Assembly: GCF_034377285.1 (NCBI RefSeq)
Contig: NZ_CP139715.1
Span: 2,092,001 to 2,156,000, forward strand
Reading direction: 5' to 3'
From: Thalassobaculum sp. OXR-137
Lineage (GTDB): Bacteria; Pseudomonadota; Alphaproteobacteria; Thalassobaculales; Thalassobaculaceae
Length of the DNA stretch: 64,000 nt
The notes under the pieces were generated by a model. That model was not told where the DNA came from. It saw nothing but the letters and a program-made list of their open reading frames with translations, and searched no databases. Both the position numbers and the translations under genes were made by a program. Shown piece by piece: positions 9,210-20,429 of this stretch; positions within the stretch are counted from its first letter, which is position 1; each line of letters opens with the position of its first letter.

Positions 9210-10438
9210 CGTCCCTGCGCCTGATCGCCCTGGATTGGCGGCTGTTGGCGTTCGGCTTTCTGATGTCGTTCTCCTCCAGCTTCGGACAGACCTACTTCAT
9301 CTCCCTGTTCTCCGCCGAATTCCGGGAGGCGTTCGACCTCACCCATGGTGGGTTCGGCAGCCTCTATTCGGCGGCGACGCTGACCAGCGGGATCCTGCTG
9401 CTCTGGGCAGGAGGGCTGATCGACCGGTTCGACCTGCGGCTGTTCGGCGCTTTCGTGCTGGTCGGCATCGCCGCGGCCTCCGCCTTCGCCTCGGCGACGG
9501 CCGGGCCGGCGACCCTGGTGGTCGTGCTCTTTCTGCTGCGATTCTTCGGCCAGGGGCTGGCGAGCCACACGGCGGTCACAGCCGTCGCCCGGTATGCGGA
9601 GCCCGGGGTGCGCGGCCGGTCGGTCAGCCTCGCCGCGCTCGGCTTTCCGGTCGGCGAGGCGATCTGGCCGACCGCGGCGGTCGCGCTGATCGCGCTGATC
9701 GGCTGGCGCTGGACCTATGGCGCGGCCGGGCTTCTGGCGCTGCTGGTGTTCCTGCCGGTCGCCATGGTCCTGCTGGCGACCCACGGACGGCGCCACGCCG
9801 ACCTGATGGCGAAGACGGTCGACGACGGGACCGATGGCGGGCTGCGTCAATGGACCCGCGGGGAGGTGATGCGCGATCCCACATTCCTGTGGTCGCTGAC
9901 GGCGGTGCTGGCGCCCTCCTTCATCGTCACCGGCATCCTGTTCCACCAGGTCCATCTGACGGAAACCAAGGGGTGGGATCTGTCGGTCTTCGCGACCGGC
10001 TACGTCGCCTACGCCGCCTGTCAGATCGCCGTCGCCCTGGTCACCGGTCCGGCCATCGACCGGATCGGCGCCCGCCGCGTGGCCCGGGTCTATCTGGCGC
10101 CCATGGTGATCGGGCTGGTGCTGCTCGGCGTGTCGGACACGGTCTGGTCCGGCCTGATCTTTCTCGCCATGTGCGGGGCGACGTCGGGTGCGTCCTCGAC
10201 CCTGCTCGGCACCTTGTGGGCGGAGATCTACGGCGTTCGGCATCTGGGGGCGATCCGCGCGCTGGTGACGGCCTGCTCGGTGGTCTCCAGCGCCCTGTCG
10301 CCGGCGCTCATGGGCTGGGGCCTAGATGCGGGGATCGCCATCGACGCGATCGCCCTGGCTTGCGCCGTCTACGTGGTCCTGGGCATCGGCGTCCTCTGGG
10401 TGCTGTTCACCCGCCGCGGGATCGCCTCCGGCCGATAG
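9206..10438 (+). CDS. MFS transporter
   Basis: Protein of 410 aa with about twelve transmembrane helices in two six-helix halves and the MFS loop element LIDRFDLRLFGAF after helix 2. The start ATG 9206 lies inside an ATGA overlap with the cyclase stop, so translation is probably coupled. Substrate cannot be read from sequence. As the last gene of the Rieske/cyclase/MFS run it may import the oxygenase substrate or export its product. A hairpin with a short T run follows the stop. Confidence 0.87.
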   Translation: MTSLRLIALDWRLLAFGFLMSFSSSFGQTYFISLFSAEFREAFDLTHGGFGSLYSAATLTSGILLLWAGGLIDRFDLRLFGAFVLVGIAAASAFASATAGPATLVVVLFLLRFFGQGLASHTAVTAVARYAEPGVRGRSVSLAALGFPVGEAIWPTAAVALIALIGWRWTYGAAGLLALLVFLPVAMVLLATHGRRHADLMAKTVDDGTDGGLRQWTRGEVMRDPTFLWSLTAVLAPSFIVTGILFHQVHLTETKGWDLSVFATGYVAYAACQIAVALVTGPAIDRIGARRVARVYLAPMVIGLVLLGVSDTVWSGLIFLAMCGATSGASSTLLGTLWAEIYGVRHLGAIRALVTACSVVSSALSPALMGWGLDAGIAIDAIALACAVYVVLGIGVLWVLFTRRGIASGR

Positions 10439-10473
10439 ACTCCGGCAGATATCCCATTGCCAAACCGACCCCC

Positions 10474-10498
10474 GAGCCGCTCTCATCCCGGCTCTTTT
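10474..10498 (+). terminator. Probable Rho-independent terminator after the MFS gene
   Basis: Six-base stem GAGCCG/CGGCTC followed directly by TTTT, about 35 bp after the transporter stop and just before the ribosome site of the next gene. It would isolate the Rieske/cyclase/MFS transcript from the DUF1330 gene. Confidence 0.5.
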
Positions 10499-10515
10499 CT
10501 GTTTCGGAGGATGAC

Positions 10516-10809
10516 ATGGCGAAGGCCTACTGGATTTCCGCGTATCGCAAGGTGAAGGACGCCGACAAGCTCGCCGCCTATGCCAAGCTGGCCGGCCCGG
10601 CGATCACCGCCGGCGGCGGCACCTTCCTGGCCCGCGGCATGCCGGCCAAGACCTACGAGGCCGGTCTGGCCGAACGCACGGTCCTGATCGAGTTCCCCAG
10701 CGTCGAGGCGGCTGTCGCCACCCATGACAGCCCGGCCTACAAGGAAGCGTTGGACGCGCTGGGCGACGGCGCCGAGCGCGACATGCGGATCGTCGAGGGT
10801 GCGGAGTAA
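10516..10809 (+). CDS. DUF1330 protein
   Basis: Protein of 97 aa with the ferredoxin-like alpha/beta fold expected of DUF1330 (dimeric alpha/beta barrel superfamily). The pattern AYWISAYRKVKDADKLAAYA at the start and RTVLIEFPSVEAAVATHDSP in the middle is diagnostic. The function of the family is unknown. The start ATG follows a CGGAGG site by five bases; an earlier ATG at 10511 is out of frame. A second, diverged DUF1330 protein lies at 53582-53875. Confidence 0.88.
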   Translation: MAKAYWISAYRKVKDADKLAAYAKLAGPAITAGGGTFLARGMPAKTYEAGLAERTVLIEFPSVEAAVATHDSPAYKEALDALGDGAERDMRIVEGAE

Positions 10810-10898
10810 CGCGACCCCCGCGGTACCGACCCTCCGGGCCCGTCCTGCGGCGGTTGCCGCCATTGACGGGTCCGGCTCCGTCGGCTATCCGGCGCTCC

Positions 10899-11717
10899 GT
10901 GACTTCTGACGCACCCATTCTGTTCATCGGCGGCCTTGGCGGCTCCGGGACCCGAGCGGTTGCCGGCACCATGATGGCGCTCGGCTACTACGCGGGCGGC
11001 TGCCTGAACGGCGCCAACGACAACCTGATCTTCACCGAACTGTTCAAGCGCCCCGACTGGGTCCGCGACGGGGCGACGCCGAAGGCGATCGACCGGCGGC
11101 TGGCACTGTTCGAGCAGGTGATGCGCAAGGGGGTGGGGGCGATGTCCTGCCTGCGCTGGCCGGGGCTGCTGAAGTTCCGGGCCGGGCAGGGACGCGGGCT
11201 TGCCGGCGCGCCACAGGCCGTCGGCTGGATGACCAAGGAGCCGAACTGCCATCTGTTCGCCGAGACGATCCTCGACCGCTGGCCCTATGCCCTGTTCGTC
11301 TACGTCACGCGCCATCCGCTCGACATGGCCTATAGCGACAACAAGGGGCAGTTGGGCAATTGGAGTTGGCTGTTCGACCTGGATCCGGCGGCCTACGACA
11401 CGCCCGAGTCCGCGCAGCTCGAGTATTGGATCCGCACCCAGCGCCGCCTCGACGACCTGCTCAAGCGGTATCCCGGCCGCATCTATCCTCTGAACTTCGA
11501 TGCCTTCGCGCTCGATCCGGTGGCCCATATGGGGGCGCTGGCGCAGCGGCTGGGGCTGCACCCGGCGCCTTCCGCCCTCGCCGAGGCGGTCGGCCACGTC
11601 ATCGTGCCGTCGTCGATCGGACGGTGGCGCGAGCGCGATCTGTCGGTGTTCACGCCGGAGCAGCTCGCGTTCTGCCGCGACACCGGATGGCCGGTCGATC
11701 CTACCCGGGCCCCATAG
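10899..11717 (+). CDS. Sulfotransferase-like protein
   Basis: Protein of about 272 aa with a PAPS-dependent sulfotransferase pattern. The 5'-phosphosulfate loop ILFIGGLGGSGTRAVAGTMM is at the N-terminus, and the 3'-phosphate segment VYVTRHPLDMAYS with its R/S pair lies in the middle. The acceptor could be a carbohydrate or small molecule; nothing nearby tells. The start is uncertain: GTG 10899 gives the best family-like N-terminus, while TTG 10854 is also open. The gene converges with the histidine kinase and the two coding regions overlap by 17 bp at their 3' ends. Confidence 0.75.
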   Translation: MTSDAPILFIGGLGGSGTRAVAGTMMALGYYAGGCLNGANDNLIFTELFKRPDWVRDGATPKAIDRRLALFEQVMRKGVGAMSCLRWPGLLKFRAGQGRGLAGAPQAVGWMTKEPNCHLFAETILDRWPYALFVYVTRHPLDMAYSDNKGQLGNWSWLFDLDPAAYDTPESAQLEYWIRTQRRLDDLLKRYPGRIYPLNFDAFALDPVAHMGALAQRLGLHPAPSALAEAVGHVIVPSSIGRWRERDLSVFTPEQLAFCRDTGWPVDPTRAP

Positions 11718-13989
11718 AGACGATCGCGGGCAGATCGATCTTCACCCGGGTTCCGGTCTTGGCCGAACTGTCCAGCGACACCTCGCCGTCCATGCGCTCG
11801 GCCATGGTCTTCACGATCGCCAGTCCGAGGCCGGTCCCGTCGACATCCTCTGAATCCACGCTGGCGTTCATCGGATTCATCCCGCGATAGAACGGATCGA
11901 AGACGTGCGGCAGATCGCGCGGCGATATCCCCGGCCCGTCGTCGATCACGGTGATGGAGATCCGGTCGTCCCGGCGCTCCAGCTCCAACCAGATACCTCC
12001 GCTCTTGCTGCCGTATTTCGACGCGTTGGTCAGCAGATTGATCATGATCTGCTTCACCGCCCGCGCGTCGCCCTTGATCCTGTCCTCCGGCGAGAGCCGG
12101 TTGGCGACGCTCAGGGTCTGCTGCCGGCGGGACAGGATGGAGCGGACGATCGCTTCGGCCTCGGCGGCCACGGCGGTGACGTCGACTGCGTCCTCGGCCA
12201 GGGTGCGGTCGCGGGAGCGGATGGAGGAGAACTCCAGGATGTCCTGGATCAGCTCCAGAAGATGGCGGCCCGATCGGTTGATGTCCCAGGCATATTCCTT
12301 GAGCTTGTCGGGAGCCAGCGAGAGCTGATCGGCCGTCATGAGTTCCGACAGGCCGATGATGGCGTTGAGCGGTGTGCGCAGCTCGTGGCTCATGCGCGCC
12401 AGAAAGGCGTCGGCCGCCCGGGCCGAGGCTTCGGCCTTCTCCAGGGCGACGGTCATGGCCTCGTTGCTGGCCCGGGCCTGGGAGTTGTCGAAGCCGACGA
12501 CCAGACGCCCGCCGTCGGAGGTCGGACGGTCGTGGATGCGGATCCAGCGGTCGCCGAAACGATACTCGTGGGAGCCGGTCGCCGCCCAGTAGCGCTGCAG
12601 CCGGTCGACCACGGCCATCTCGCGGGTTTCGGCGTCGAGGGTCGGATCGCCGCGCTGGATGATCTCGCGGGTCAGGTCCTCGATCGTCGTCTCGCGCAGG
12701 TGGACGGATTTGGGGTCGATGCCGAAGGTCTGCAGGAAGGCCTGGTTCATGAACAGCACGGTGCCCATGTCGTCGAACAGGGCGATCAGCTCCTGGATGC
12801 CTTCCAGGGCGGCGCCGACGAGCATGGAGTTGACCCGGTTGCGCTCGATATCGGTGACGTCCCGCGACACGCCCTCGTACCCGAGAAAGGTCCCCTGCGG
12901 ATCGAAGCGCGGGGTGCCGGAGACCAAGACGAGGCGGTCGACCGGTGTCGCCTTCACCCGGTAGATGAAGTCGCGATAGGGCTCCCGCCGCTCGAGGGCC
13001 TTGCGGTACTGGTCCCATTTCTGGGTCGTGGTGTCCTCCGCCGACACGTCTTCCCGCCGGGCGCCGATCCGTCGACCCTGGGCAACCGCCGGGGCCCCCC
13101 AGACCCGCACGAAGCGGTCCTCGGCATCGGTCTCGAAATACCACTGGCCGTGGAGTTCGGCGATTGCCAGCGAGCGCTTCTCCGCATCCGCCCGGTCGCG
13201 CTCGGCCGTTTCCGACGTCTCGGTCAGCAAGGACAGCCAGACCAGCCTGCCGGTCGGGTCCACGTCGGGATGCCGCTCCAGGTTCACCGTCAGCGGCGCG
13301 CCCCAGGCGTTGAGGATCCTGATCTCATGGTCGAACGGCTGCCGCTCGACCTGATGGGAGGCCAGGAGGGAGACGACGGCCGGATTCAGCTCCTTGTATC
13401 TGAGCAGGTCGTCGCAGACGGCGCCCACCGCGTCGGTCCGCCGGAAGCCGGTTATCCGCTCGAAGGCCGGATTGACCCACAGGATACGCTGGTCGCGGTC
13501 GGTGATGATCACCGCCCGGCGCATATGGGCGAGCGCCCGCTCCTTGCGCCAGGCCCGCAGGTCCGCCGGCGTGGGCACGGGTTCCAGCCCCGGGGGGCGG
13601 GACGCCCGGATCAGCGCCAGCGTGTGCCGGATCGGATCCTCGAGTTCGCTTGCCAGGCTCGCGGAATGGAACGTTGCAATGACGAAGGGAGGCGGGCCGT
13701 CATCCGGCGGCAGCAGGTCGAACCGCCGTTGGTCCTCCGACAGCGTCGACGGAACGGTCTCCAGCAGGGTCGAGGCGAGGGCGGGCAATTCGGACAGCAA
13801 GGCCAGCACTCGTTCCGCGTCGCCGAGATCGTCGCCCGGCACAGCGGTTCGGGCTCCCTCGCGCAGCAGATAGCGCAGGGACGGTAGCAGTCGGGGATCC
13901 GTATCGGGGAGGGTGAGAACTCCGGGGGCGCTGCTTGTGCGGCCGGAAACCTCAACGCTCTGGTCCGGCTCACGCCCATCTTTTGTCAT
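11701..13989 (-). CDS. PAS-domain sensor histidine kinase
   Basis: Protein of 762 aa without transmembrane helices, so probably cytosolic. An N-terminal region of about 150 aa is unassigned. Three PAS-like segments follow (about 153-265, 285-400, 405-520; the first reads AVIITDRDQRILWVNPAFER), then a HisKA domain with phospho-acceptor H535 in MSHELRTPLN and a HATPase domain with N-box NLLTNASKYG, G1 DDGPGI and G2 GTGLGLAIVK. It has no receiver domain, and no response regulator gene is adjacent, so it is an orphan kinase whose partner lies elsewhere. Its 3' end overlaps the convergent sulfotransferase gene by 17 bp. It is related in style to PleC/DivJ-type alphaproteobacterial kinases, but orthology is not claimed. 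Confidence 0.9.
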   Translation of the reverse strand: MTKDGREPDQSVEVSGRTSSAPGVLTLPDTDPRLLPSLRYLLREGARTAVPGDDLGDAERVLALLSELPALASTLLETVPSTLSEDQRRFDLLPPDDGPPPFVIATFHSASLASELEDPIRHTLALIRASRPPGLEPVPTPADLRAWRKERALAHMRRAVIITDRDQRILWVNPAFERITGFRRTDAVGAVCDDLLRYKELNPAVVSLLASHQVERQPFDHEIRILNAWGAPLTVNLERHPDVDPTGRLVWLSLLTETSETAERDRADAEKRSLAIAELHGQWYFETDAEDRFVRVWGAPAVAQGRRIGARREDVSAEDTTTQKWDQYRKALERREPYRDFIYRVKATPVDRLVLVSGTPRFDPQGTFLGYEGVSRDVTDIERNRVNSMLVGAALEGIQELIALFDDMGTVLFMNQAFLQTFGIDPKSVHLRETTIEDLTREIIQRGDPTLDAETREMAVVDRLQRYWAATGSHEYRFGDRWIRIHDRPTSDGGRLVVGFDNSQARASNEAMTVALEKAEASARAADAFLARMSHELRTPLNAIIGLSELMTADQLSLAPDKLKEYAWDINRSGRHLLELIQDILEFSSIRSRDRTLAEDAVDVTAVAAEAEAIVRSILSRRQQTLSVANRLSPEDRIKGDARAVKQIMINLLTNASKYGSKSGGIWLELERRDDRISITVIDDGPGISPRDLPHVFDPFYRGMNPMNASVDSEDVDGTGLGLAIVKTMAERMDGEVSLDSSAKTGTRVKIDLPAIVSMGPG

Positions 13990-14210
13990 CAGTCAATCGT
14001 ACCCTGACCTGGCCACGCGGAACCCGAACCGTAAGGCCTAAAATGGCCGGAAACATTATAATTAAGCTGTGAATCTGCTGGCCTGGTCGAAGTGTTCGAC
14101 CGCCTGTTGAAGCGCCTGCGACAAGCTGCAATTTTCTGCCAATCACTGCCACGGGCGCGCTCCCGCCGGGACCGACCTTGTGCTTGTGGAATCGCGGGCG
14201 TCGGAGCCGG

Positions 14211-14669
14211 TCAGCCGCCTGTTTCGGCTGTCCTCAGGATCAGCGAGACGTCGGCATCGAGCTCGGTGCCCAGCGCTTTCAGCGCGTCGGAGCCGTAGGC
14301 ACCGAAAATCGCGCTCGGCAGCCGGTAGGAAACATGGGCGGTGCCGTCTCCGGCTTCGGTGACATAGAGCCGGATCGGCGCCTCGATCCCGGCTTCCGTG
14401 CCGGCCCGGAGCATGCGGCGGGCATAGTCGGGCCGGAAGAACAGGAACACCCGGTTCCCGGGTACCGTCTCGTTGAACGTGTTCTGAATGGCGCAGGTGG
14501 CGCAGGCGATGCCGACGATGTTGAAGCCGTTCGCGGTGATCGCCCGGGTCAGCGCCTCGACATACGAGCCGAAGGGTTTGCCGGTCTGCTGGGTGACACG
14601 GTCATCCCGGGACTCGGCGAGCGCCGGCGTCGCAAGGACGAGGAGAAGGACGACGAACAGGGAACGCAT
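14211..14669 (-). CDS. Secreted DUF302 protein
   Basis: Protein of 152 aa with a clear signal peptide (hydrophobic FVVLLLVLA, cleavage after ALA near residue 18). The mature part resembles DUF302: KPFGSYVEALTRAITANGF, then a paired-cysteine segment CATCAIQ, then RVFLFFRPDYARRML. DUF302 members are small periplasmic alpha/beta proteins of unknown role. The two cysteines three apart could form a disulfide or bind a metal. Start ATG 14669 is chosen because it begins the signal peptide. The 220 bp between this gene and the kinase hold no recognisable gene. Confidence 0.72.
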   Translation of the reverse strand: MRSLFVVLLLVLATPALAESRDDRVTQQTGKPFGSYVEALTRAITANGFNIVGIACATCAIQNTFNETVPGNRVFLFFRPDYARRMLRAGTEAGIEAPIRLYVTEAGDGTAHVSYRLPSAIFGAYGSDALKALGTELDADVSLILRTAETGG

Positions 14670-14853
14670 GACGGCCTCCACGGGCGGATGCACCTTTCCT
14701 AGTCGAGGCCGCGAAGCCGGCGAACACACCATTTCGTGAGGAGCGCGGGGCCGCAATGCGCTCGCAATGCCGGCGGGTGCTTCGTCTTGACGTCTTTATT
14801 CCCCGCCGGTCCCGGTGTAGGAACACCGGCCTTCCTTTCCGGAGTACCCCCTC

Positions 14854-15696
14854 ATGGCAGAATTCGGCGGCGATTTCGTCGGCTACCTTCCGTCCATCCT
14901 CGTCCTGATGTTCACCGGCGCCGTCGCGGGGCTGCTCGCCGGCCTGCTCGGCGTGGGTGGCGGCATCGTCATCGTGCCGGTGCTGTTCAACATGTTCGGC
15001 GTGCTGCACCTGCCGCCGGAATGGGCGATGCACGTGGCCGTGGCCACCTCGCTGGCGACGATCATCCCGACCTCGATCGTGTCGATGCGGGCGCATTGGA
15101 AGAAGGGCAACGTCGATGTCGACCTTCTGAAGGTCTGGGCGGTCTGGGCCTTCGTCGGCGCCACCATCGGCACCATCCTCGCCGGCCAGTTCAAGAGCTG
15201 GATGCTGACCGCGATCTTCGCCGTCGTCGCGTCCCTGGTCGCCATCAACATGGCCAGCCGCGACGGGCTGAAGGTCGCCGATACCCTGCCGGTCTCCAAG
15301 GTGAAGAACGCCATCATGTCGTTCTTCATCGGCGGCTTCTCCGTCACCATGGGCATCGGCGGCGGGACCCTGTCGGTGCCGACCCTGTCGGCCTTCAATT
15401 TCCCGATTCACCGGGCCGTCGGCACCGCCGCCGCCCTTGGTCTGCCGATCGCCATTCCCGGCGTGATCGGCTTCGCCATCGCCGGCTGGGGCGTCGAGAA
15501 CCGGCCGCCGCTGTCGATCGGTTTCATCAACATCGTCGGCTTCCTACTGATCTTCCCGCTGTCGTCCCTGATGGCCCCGTATGGCGCGGCCATTGCGCAC
15601 AAGCTGAACCGGGTCTGGCTCCGGCGCGCCTTCGCGCTATTCTTGGGGGTGACGGCGGTGCGGATGTTCCTGCGGCTCTACGAAGTCTTCGCATAA
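14854..15696 (+). CDS. TauE/SafE (TSUP) family sulfite exporter-like permease
   Basis: Membrane protein of 280 aa with about eight hydrophobic helices and the repeated TSUP glycine motif (GLLGVGGGIVIVPVLFNMFG near residue 30 and MGIGGGTLSVPTLSAFNF near 170). Family members move sulfite, sulfoacetate or other sulfur-containing anions. The neighbour upstream is a divergent DUF302 gene and downstream is a threonate-type dehydrogenase, giving no direct hint of substrate. It is normal in length and intact. Confidence 0.88.
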   Translation: MAEFGGDFVGYLPSILVLMFTGAVAGLLAGLLGVGGGIVIVPVLFNMFGVLHLPPEWAMHVAVATSLATIIPTSIVSMRAHWKKGNVDVDLLKVWAVWAFVGATIGTILAGQFKSWMLTAIFAVVASLVAINMASRDGLKVADTLPVSKVKNAIMSFFIGGFSVTMGIGGGTLSVPTLSAFNFPIHRAVGTAAALGLPIAIPGVIGFAIAGWGVENRPPLSIGFINIVGFLLIFPLSSLMAPYGAAIAHKLNRVWLRRAFALFLGVTAVRMFLRLYEVFA

Positions 15697-15760
15697 GCGC
15701 GCTGGACACTCTCCCGTCTCCAATGCAGAAGCGCCGCACGCCGGCGAACGGGAGGATGGC

Positions 15761-16672
15761 ATGAGCGAGACTATCAGTGCGGGGGTGATCGGCCTCGGCT
15801 CCATGGGCATGGGTGTGGCGCGGTCGCTGCGGCGCGCCGGCATCGAGACCTGGGGCTGCGACGTGGTCGATACGCGCCGGGCCGAACTGGAAGAGATCGG
15901 CGGCCACTGGGCGTCCAGCCCGTGGGAGCTCGGCAAGAATGTCGACGTCGCCATCGTCCTGGTGGTCAACGCCGAGCAGACCCGCAGCGTTCTGTTCGCC
16001 GATGCCGGTGCCGCGGAGGCCATGGCGGCGGACTCCGTCGTCATCGCCAGCGCCACCGTCCCGGCGTCAGAGGCTGTCGCCATCGGCCAGGATCTGGCGG
16101 AACGCGGCATCCATATGATCGACGGGCCGGTCTCCGGCGGCGCGGTCGGCGCCAATGCGGGCGAGCTCTCGATCATGGCCTCCGGGCCCGACATCGCCTT
16201 CGACCTGGCCGAGCCGGTGCTCGAGGCGATCGCCAAGAAGGTCTACCGGCTGGGGGCGGCCCATGGCGTGGGCTCCTCGGTGAAGACCATCAACCAGCTT
16301 CTCGCCGGGGTGCATATCGCCGCCGCCTGCGAAGCCATGGCGCTGGGCGTGCGCGCCGGCGTCGATCCGCACACCCTGTTTGAGGTGATCTCCAACTCGG
16401 CCGGCGCCTCCTGGATGTTCAACAACCGGGTGCCGCACATCCTCGACGGCGACTACGCGCCGAAGAGCGCGGTCGACATCTTCGTGAAGGATCTCGGCAT
16501 CGTGCTGGAGACCGGCAAGCGGCACACCTTCCCGCTGCCGCTGACCGCCGCCGCCCACCAGCAGTTCCTGGCCGCCGCCGCTGCCGGCCTCGGCCGCGAG
16601 GACGACAGCGCGGTGATCAAGGTCTACCAGAAGCTCTCCGGGATCGAGCTGCCCGAGTCCAAGGACGGCTGA
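15761..16672 (+). CDS. L-threonate dehydrogenase-like NAD(P)-dependent oxidoreductase
   Basis: Beta-hydroxyacid dehydrogenase of 303 aa. The Rossmann motif GLGSMGMG is at residues 11-18, the substrate motif DGPVSGGAVGANAGELSIMA at 121-140 and the catalytic lysine K175 in SSVKTINQLL. The combination with HIAAACEAMALG resembles LtnD, which oxidises L-threonate at C2, more than 3-hydroxyisobutyrate dehydrogenase. The other ltn genes (kinase, isomerase, decarboxylase) are not next to it, so the exact substrate is an inference. ATG 15761 has a GGGAGG site. Confidence 0.82.
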   Translation: MSETISAGVIGLGSMGMGVARSLRRAGIETWGCDVVDTRRAELEEIGGHWASSPWELGKNVDVAIVLVVNAEQTRSVLFADAGAAEAMAADSVVIASATVPASEAVAIGQDLAERGIHMIDGPVSGGAVGANAGELSIMASGPDIAFDLAEPVLEAIAKKVYRLGAAHGVGSSVKTINQLLAGVHIAAACEAMALGVRAGVDPHTLFEVISNSAGASWMFNNRVPHILDGDYAPKSAVDIFVKDLGIVLETGKRHTFPLPLTAAAHQQFLAAAAAGLGREDDSAVIKVYQKLSGIELPESKDG

Positions 16673-16679
16673 GCCGCCC

Positions 16680-16866
16680 TCATTCCTCGGCGAACGGGTC
16701 GTAGTTCCCGAAGGACCAAAGCCTGCCCTCCAGGTTGCGCACCGAATAGCCGGGCGCGCCGTCTTCCTTGTCCGCCGGTCCGCTGACGCTGTCGGCACCG
16801 GCGGCCTTGGCGCGGGCGTGGTGGGCGTCCACGTCCTCAACCCGGACATAGACGCCGATCGGCGCG
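16680..16866 (-). pseudogene. C-terminal remnant of a VOC (glyoxalase/bleomycin resistance) protein
   Basis: Reading the minus strand, the last 60 or so codons before a TGA at 16680-16682 encode IGVYVRVEDVDAHHARAKAA and later YSVRNLEGRLWSFGNYDPF, a textbook C-terminal half of a VOC-fold protein. The N-terminal half (about 70 residues) is absent. Upstream the same frame continues into the end of an unrelated small membrane protein gene and shows no start or family match. This looks like a decayed gene whose 5' part was deleted. Confidence 0.65.
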
Positions 16867-16869
16867 ATC

Positions 16870-17076
16870 TCACTTGAAGAGACAGGCGATGCCGTAGCAC
16901 TCGGCGCCGAAGACGTGAACCGTCAGGGCCCAGGCCGCCAGATCGAGCAGGGCCATGAGCAATGTGACCGGCAGGCCGACGAAGATCAGCACATAGATGA
17001 TCGCCCACCACGTATAGTGCCGGCGCTGGACCTCGTGACCAAGGACGGTTACGGGCTTGTTTTTAATGCCTACCAT
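16870..17076 (-). CDS. Small membrane protein, unknown function
   Basis: Protein of 68 aa: a polar N-terminus (MVGIKNKPVTVLGHEVQRR), a hydrophobic hairpin of about 40 residues rich in W, L, V and I, and a short tail with two cysteines (GAECYGIACLF). I do not recognise the family. The start at ATG 17076 is favoured because upstream residues look non-coding. It is divergent from the FemAB/GNAT-like gene with about 40 bp between starts. Its stop lies 4 bp from the VOC remnant, suggesting that a deletion joined the two. Confidence 0.55.
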   Translation of the reverse strand: MVGIKNKPVTVLGHEVQRRHYTWWAIIYVLIFVGLPVTLLMALLDLAAWALTVHVFGAECYGIACLFK

Positions 17077-17117
17077 GGGCGCAAGAGTAGCCTCGGAGCG
17101 GCGGAGACGGAACCACC

Positions 17118-18116
17118 ATGGCGGTAGCCCGAAGCAAAAGACGAGCGGCGTCTCCGGCCGGTACGGCGGGCGGCGAGCGTGCCGGGCTGATGCTGACATG
17201 GGACGGGGTGGACAAGCGTCGCTGGATGGACCTGCACGGCGCGGTGGTCATGGCGCCGTTGGAACAGACCTGGATGTATGGCGAGGCCATCGCCGCCGGG
17301 TCGCCTTACCGGCCGACCCGGGGGGTGGTCACCCGCGCCGGCCAGCCGGTGGCGATCGTGCAGGCGCTGGAATGGTCCGTCGGCCGCATCGCCAGGCTGG
17401 CCAAGGTGGTGCGCGGCCCGCTGTTCCTCGGGGAGGTGACCGAGGAGGAGTGCATTGCCGTCCACCAGCTCATCGCCGAACGCTGGCCGATGCCGCGGCT
17501 GAACTGGTTTCTCTTCACACCAGAGATGGTCGATGGCGACTTCGCCCGCTCTGTGATGGGCGGCCTGAAGCTGAAGCAGACGGTGACCGGGTATTCCACC
17601 GCCTGGCTCGATCTCTCCCTGGGCGCCGAGCGGCTGCGGGCGGGGCTGCACCAGAAATGGCGCAATCAGCTCGTGGCGGCGGAAGGCGAGAAGCTGCGCA
17701 TCCGCGACGCCCATTCCGGACAGGCCCTGAACTGGTTGCTGGCCCGGTACGATGCCGATCGAAAGCGCAAGCGGTTCCGGGCGGCCAGCGGCACCTTTGC
17801 CGCCGCGCTGGCCCTCTATGCGCCCCGGCCGAAAGATGTGCTGCTGCTCCAGGCGGAGCGCGGCTCGGAACCGCTGGCGGGCGTGCTGTTCCTGCGCCAC
17901 GGCGTCTCCGCCACCTATCAGATCGCCTACACGAGCGAGGCCGGACGGGCCGCGAATGCCAATCGGCTGCTGGTGTGGGAGGGCATGCAGCGATTGGCCG
18001 CCGAGGGAGTGCGCTGGCTCGACCTGGGCGGAATCGACGCCTCCATGGCGGGCGTGTCCCGCTTCAAGCTCGGCACCGGCGCCATGCCGGTGACCCTGGC
18101 CGGGACCTGGATGTAA
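17118..18116 (+). CDS. FemAB/GNAT-like acyltransferase domain protein
   Basis: Protein of 332 aa resembling the FemAB-like (BioF2/Acetyltransf_6) branch of the GNAT superfamily. Supporting patterns are PLEQTWMYGEAIAA near the start, the LHQKWRNQLVAAEGEKLRI block (the KxRxxxxxAxxxGL-like helix) and the C-terminal LVWEGMQRLAAEGVRWLDLGGID, where the glycine-rich end is typical. Members transfer amino acids or acyl groups to cell-wall or lipid precursors, or have unknown acceptors. Nothing nearby identifies the substrate. The start ATG 17118 is plausible, but a second start at residue 25 (MLTWDGVD) is possible. Confidence 0.7.
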   Translation: MAVARSKRRAASPAGTAGGERAGLMLTWDGVDKRRWMDLHGAVVMAPLEQTWMYGEAIAAGSPYRPTRGVVTRAGQPVAIVQALEWSVGRIARLAKVVRGPLFLGEVTEEECIAVHQLIAERWPMPRLNWFLFTPEMVDGDFARSVMGGLKLKQTVTGYSTAWLDLSLGAERLRAGLHQKWRNQLVAAEGEKLRIRDAHSGQALNWLLARYDADRKRKRFRAASGTFAAALALYAPRPKDVLLLQAERGSEPLAGVLFLRHGVSATYQIAYTSEAGRAANANRLLVWEGMQRLAAEGVRWLDLGGIDASMAGVSRFKLGTGAMPVTLAGTWM

Positions 18117-18272
18117 CGACGGGCGCCGCCCTGGAACCGTCACTTGTGTCAGTGATGGCTCCGAAGCCTCGGAACTTTCCGTTTCTGGAACTGTTCAAAA
18201 CAGAAGAACGCGCGCGCTCCGACAGCGCCGCTCTTCCCTGCGAACCGATCCAGAAACCCCGAGGGTATCCCC

Positions 18273-20381
<2,109 letters not shown>

Positions 20382-20429
20382 CCCTTCCGCTCCCTGTGTT
20401 CTGACGGCCGGTTCCTCCCGGCTCCCTCA

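Noticed and set aside
11905-13887. 660-codon plus-strand frame opposite the PAS histidine kinase
   Set aside because: It mirrors the kinase codons; the kinase has full domain motifs while this frame shows none.
18191-18203. CTGTT-caa-AACAG palindrome upstream of katE as an OxyR or other regulator site
   Set aside because: Too short and without the spacing of a known peroxide-stress operator. It is mentioned with katE but not claimed as a site.
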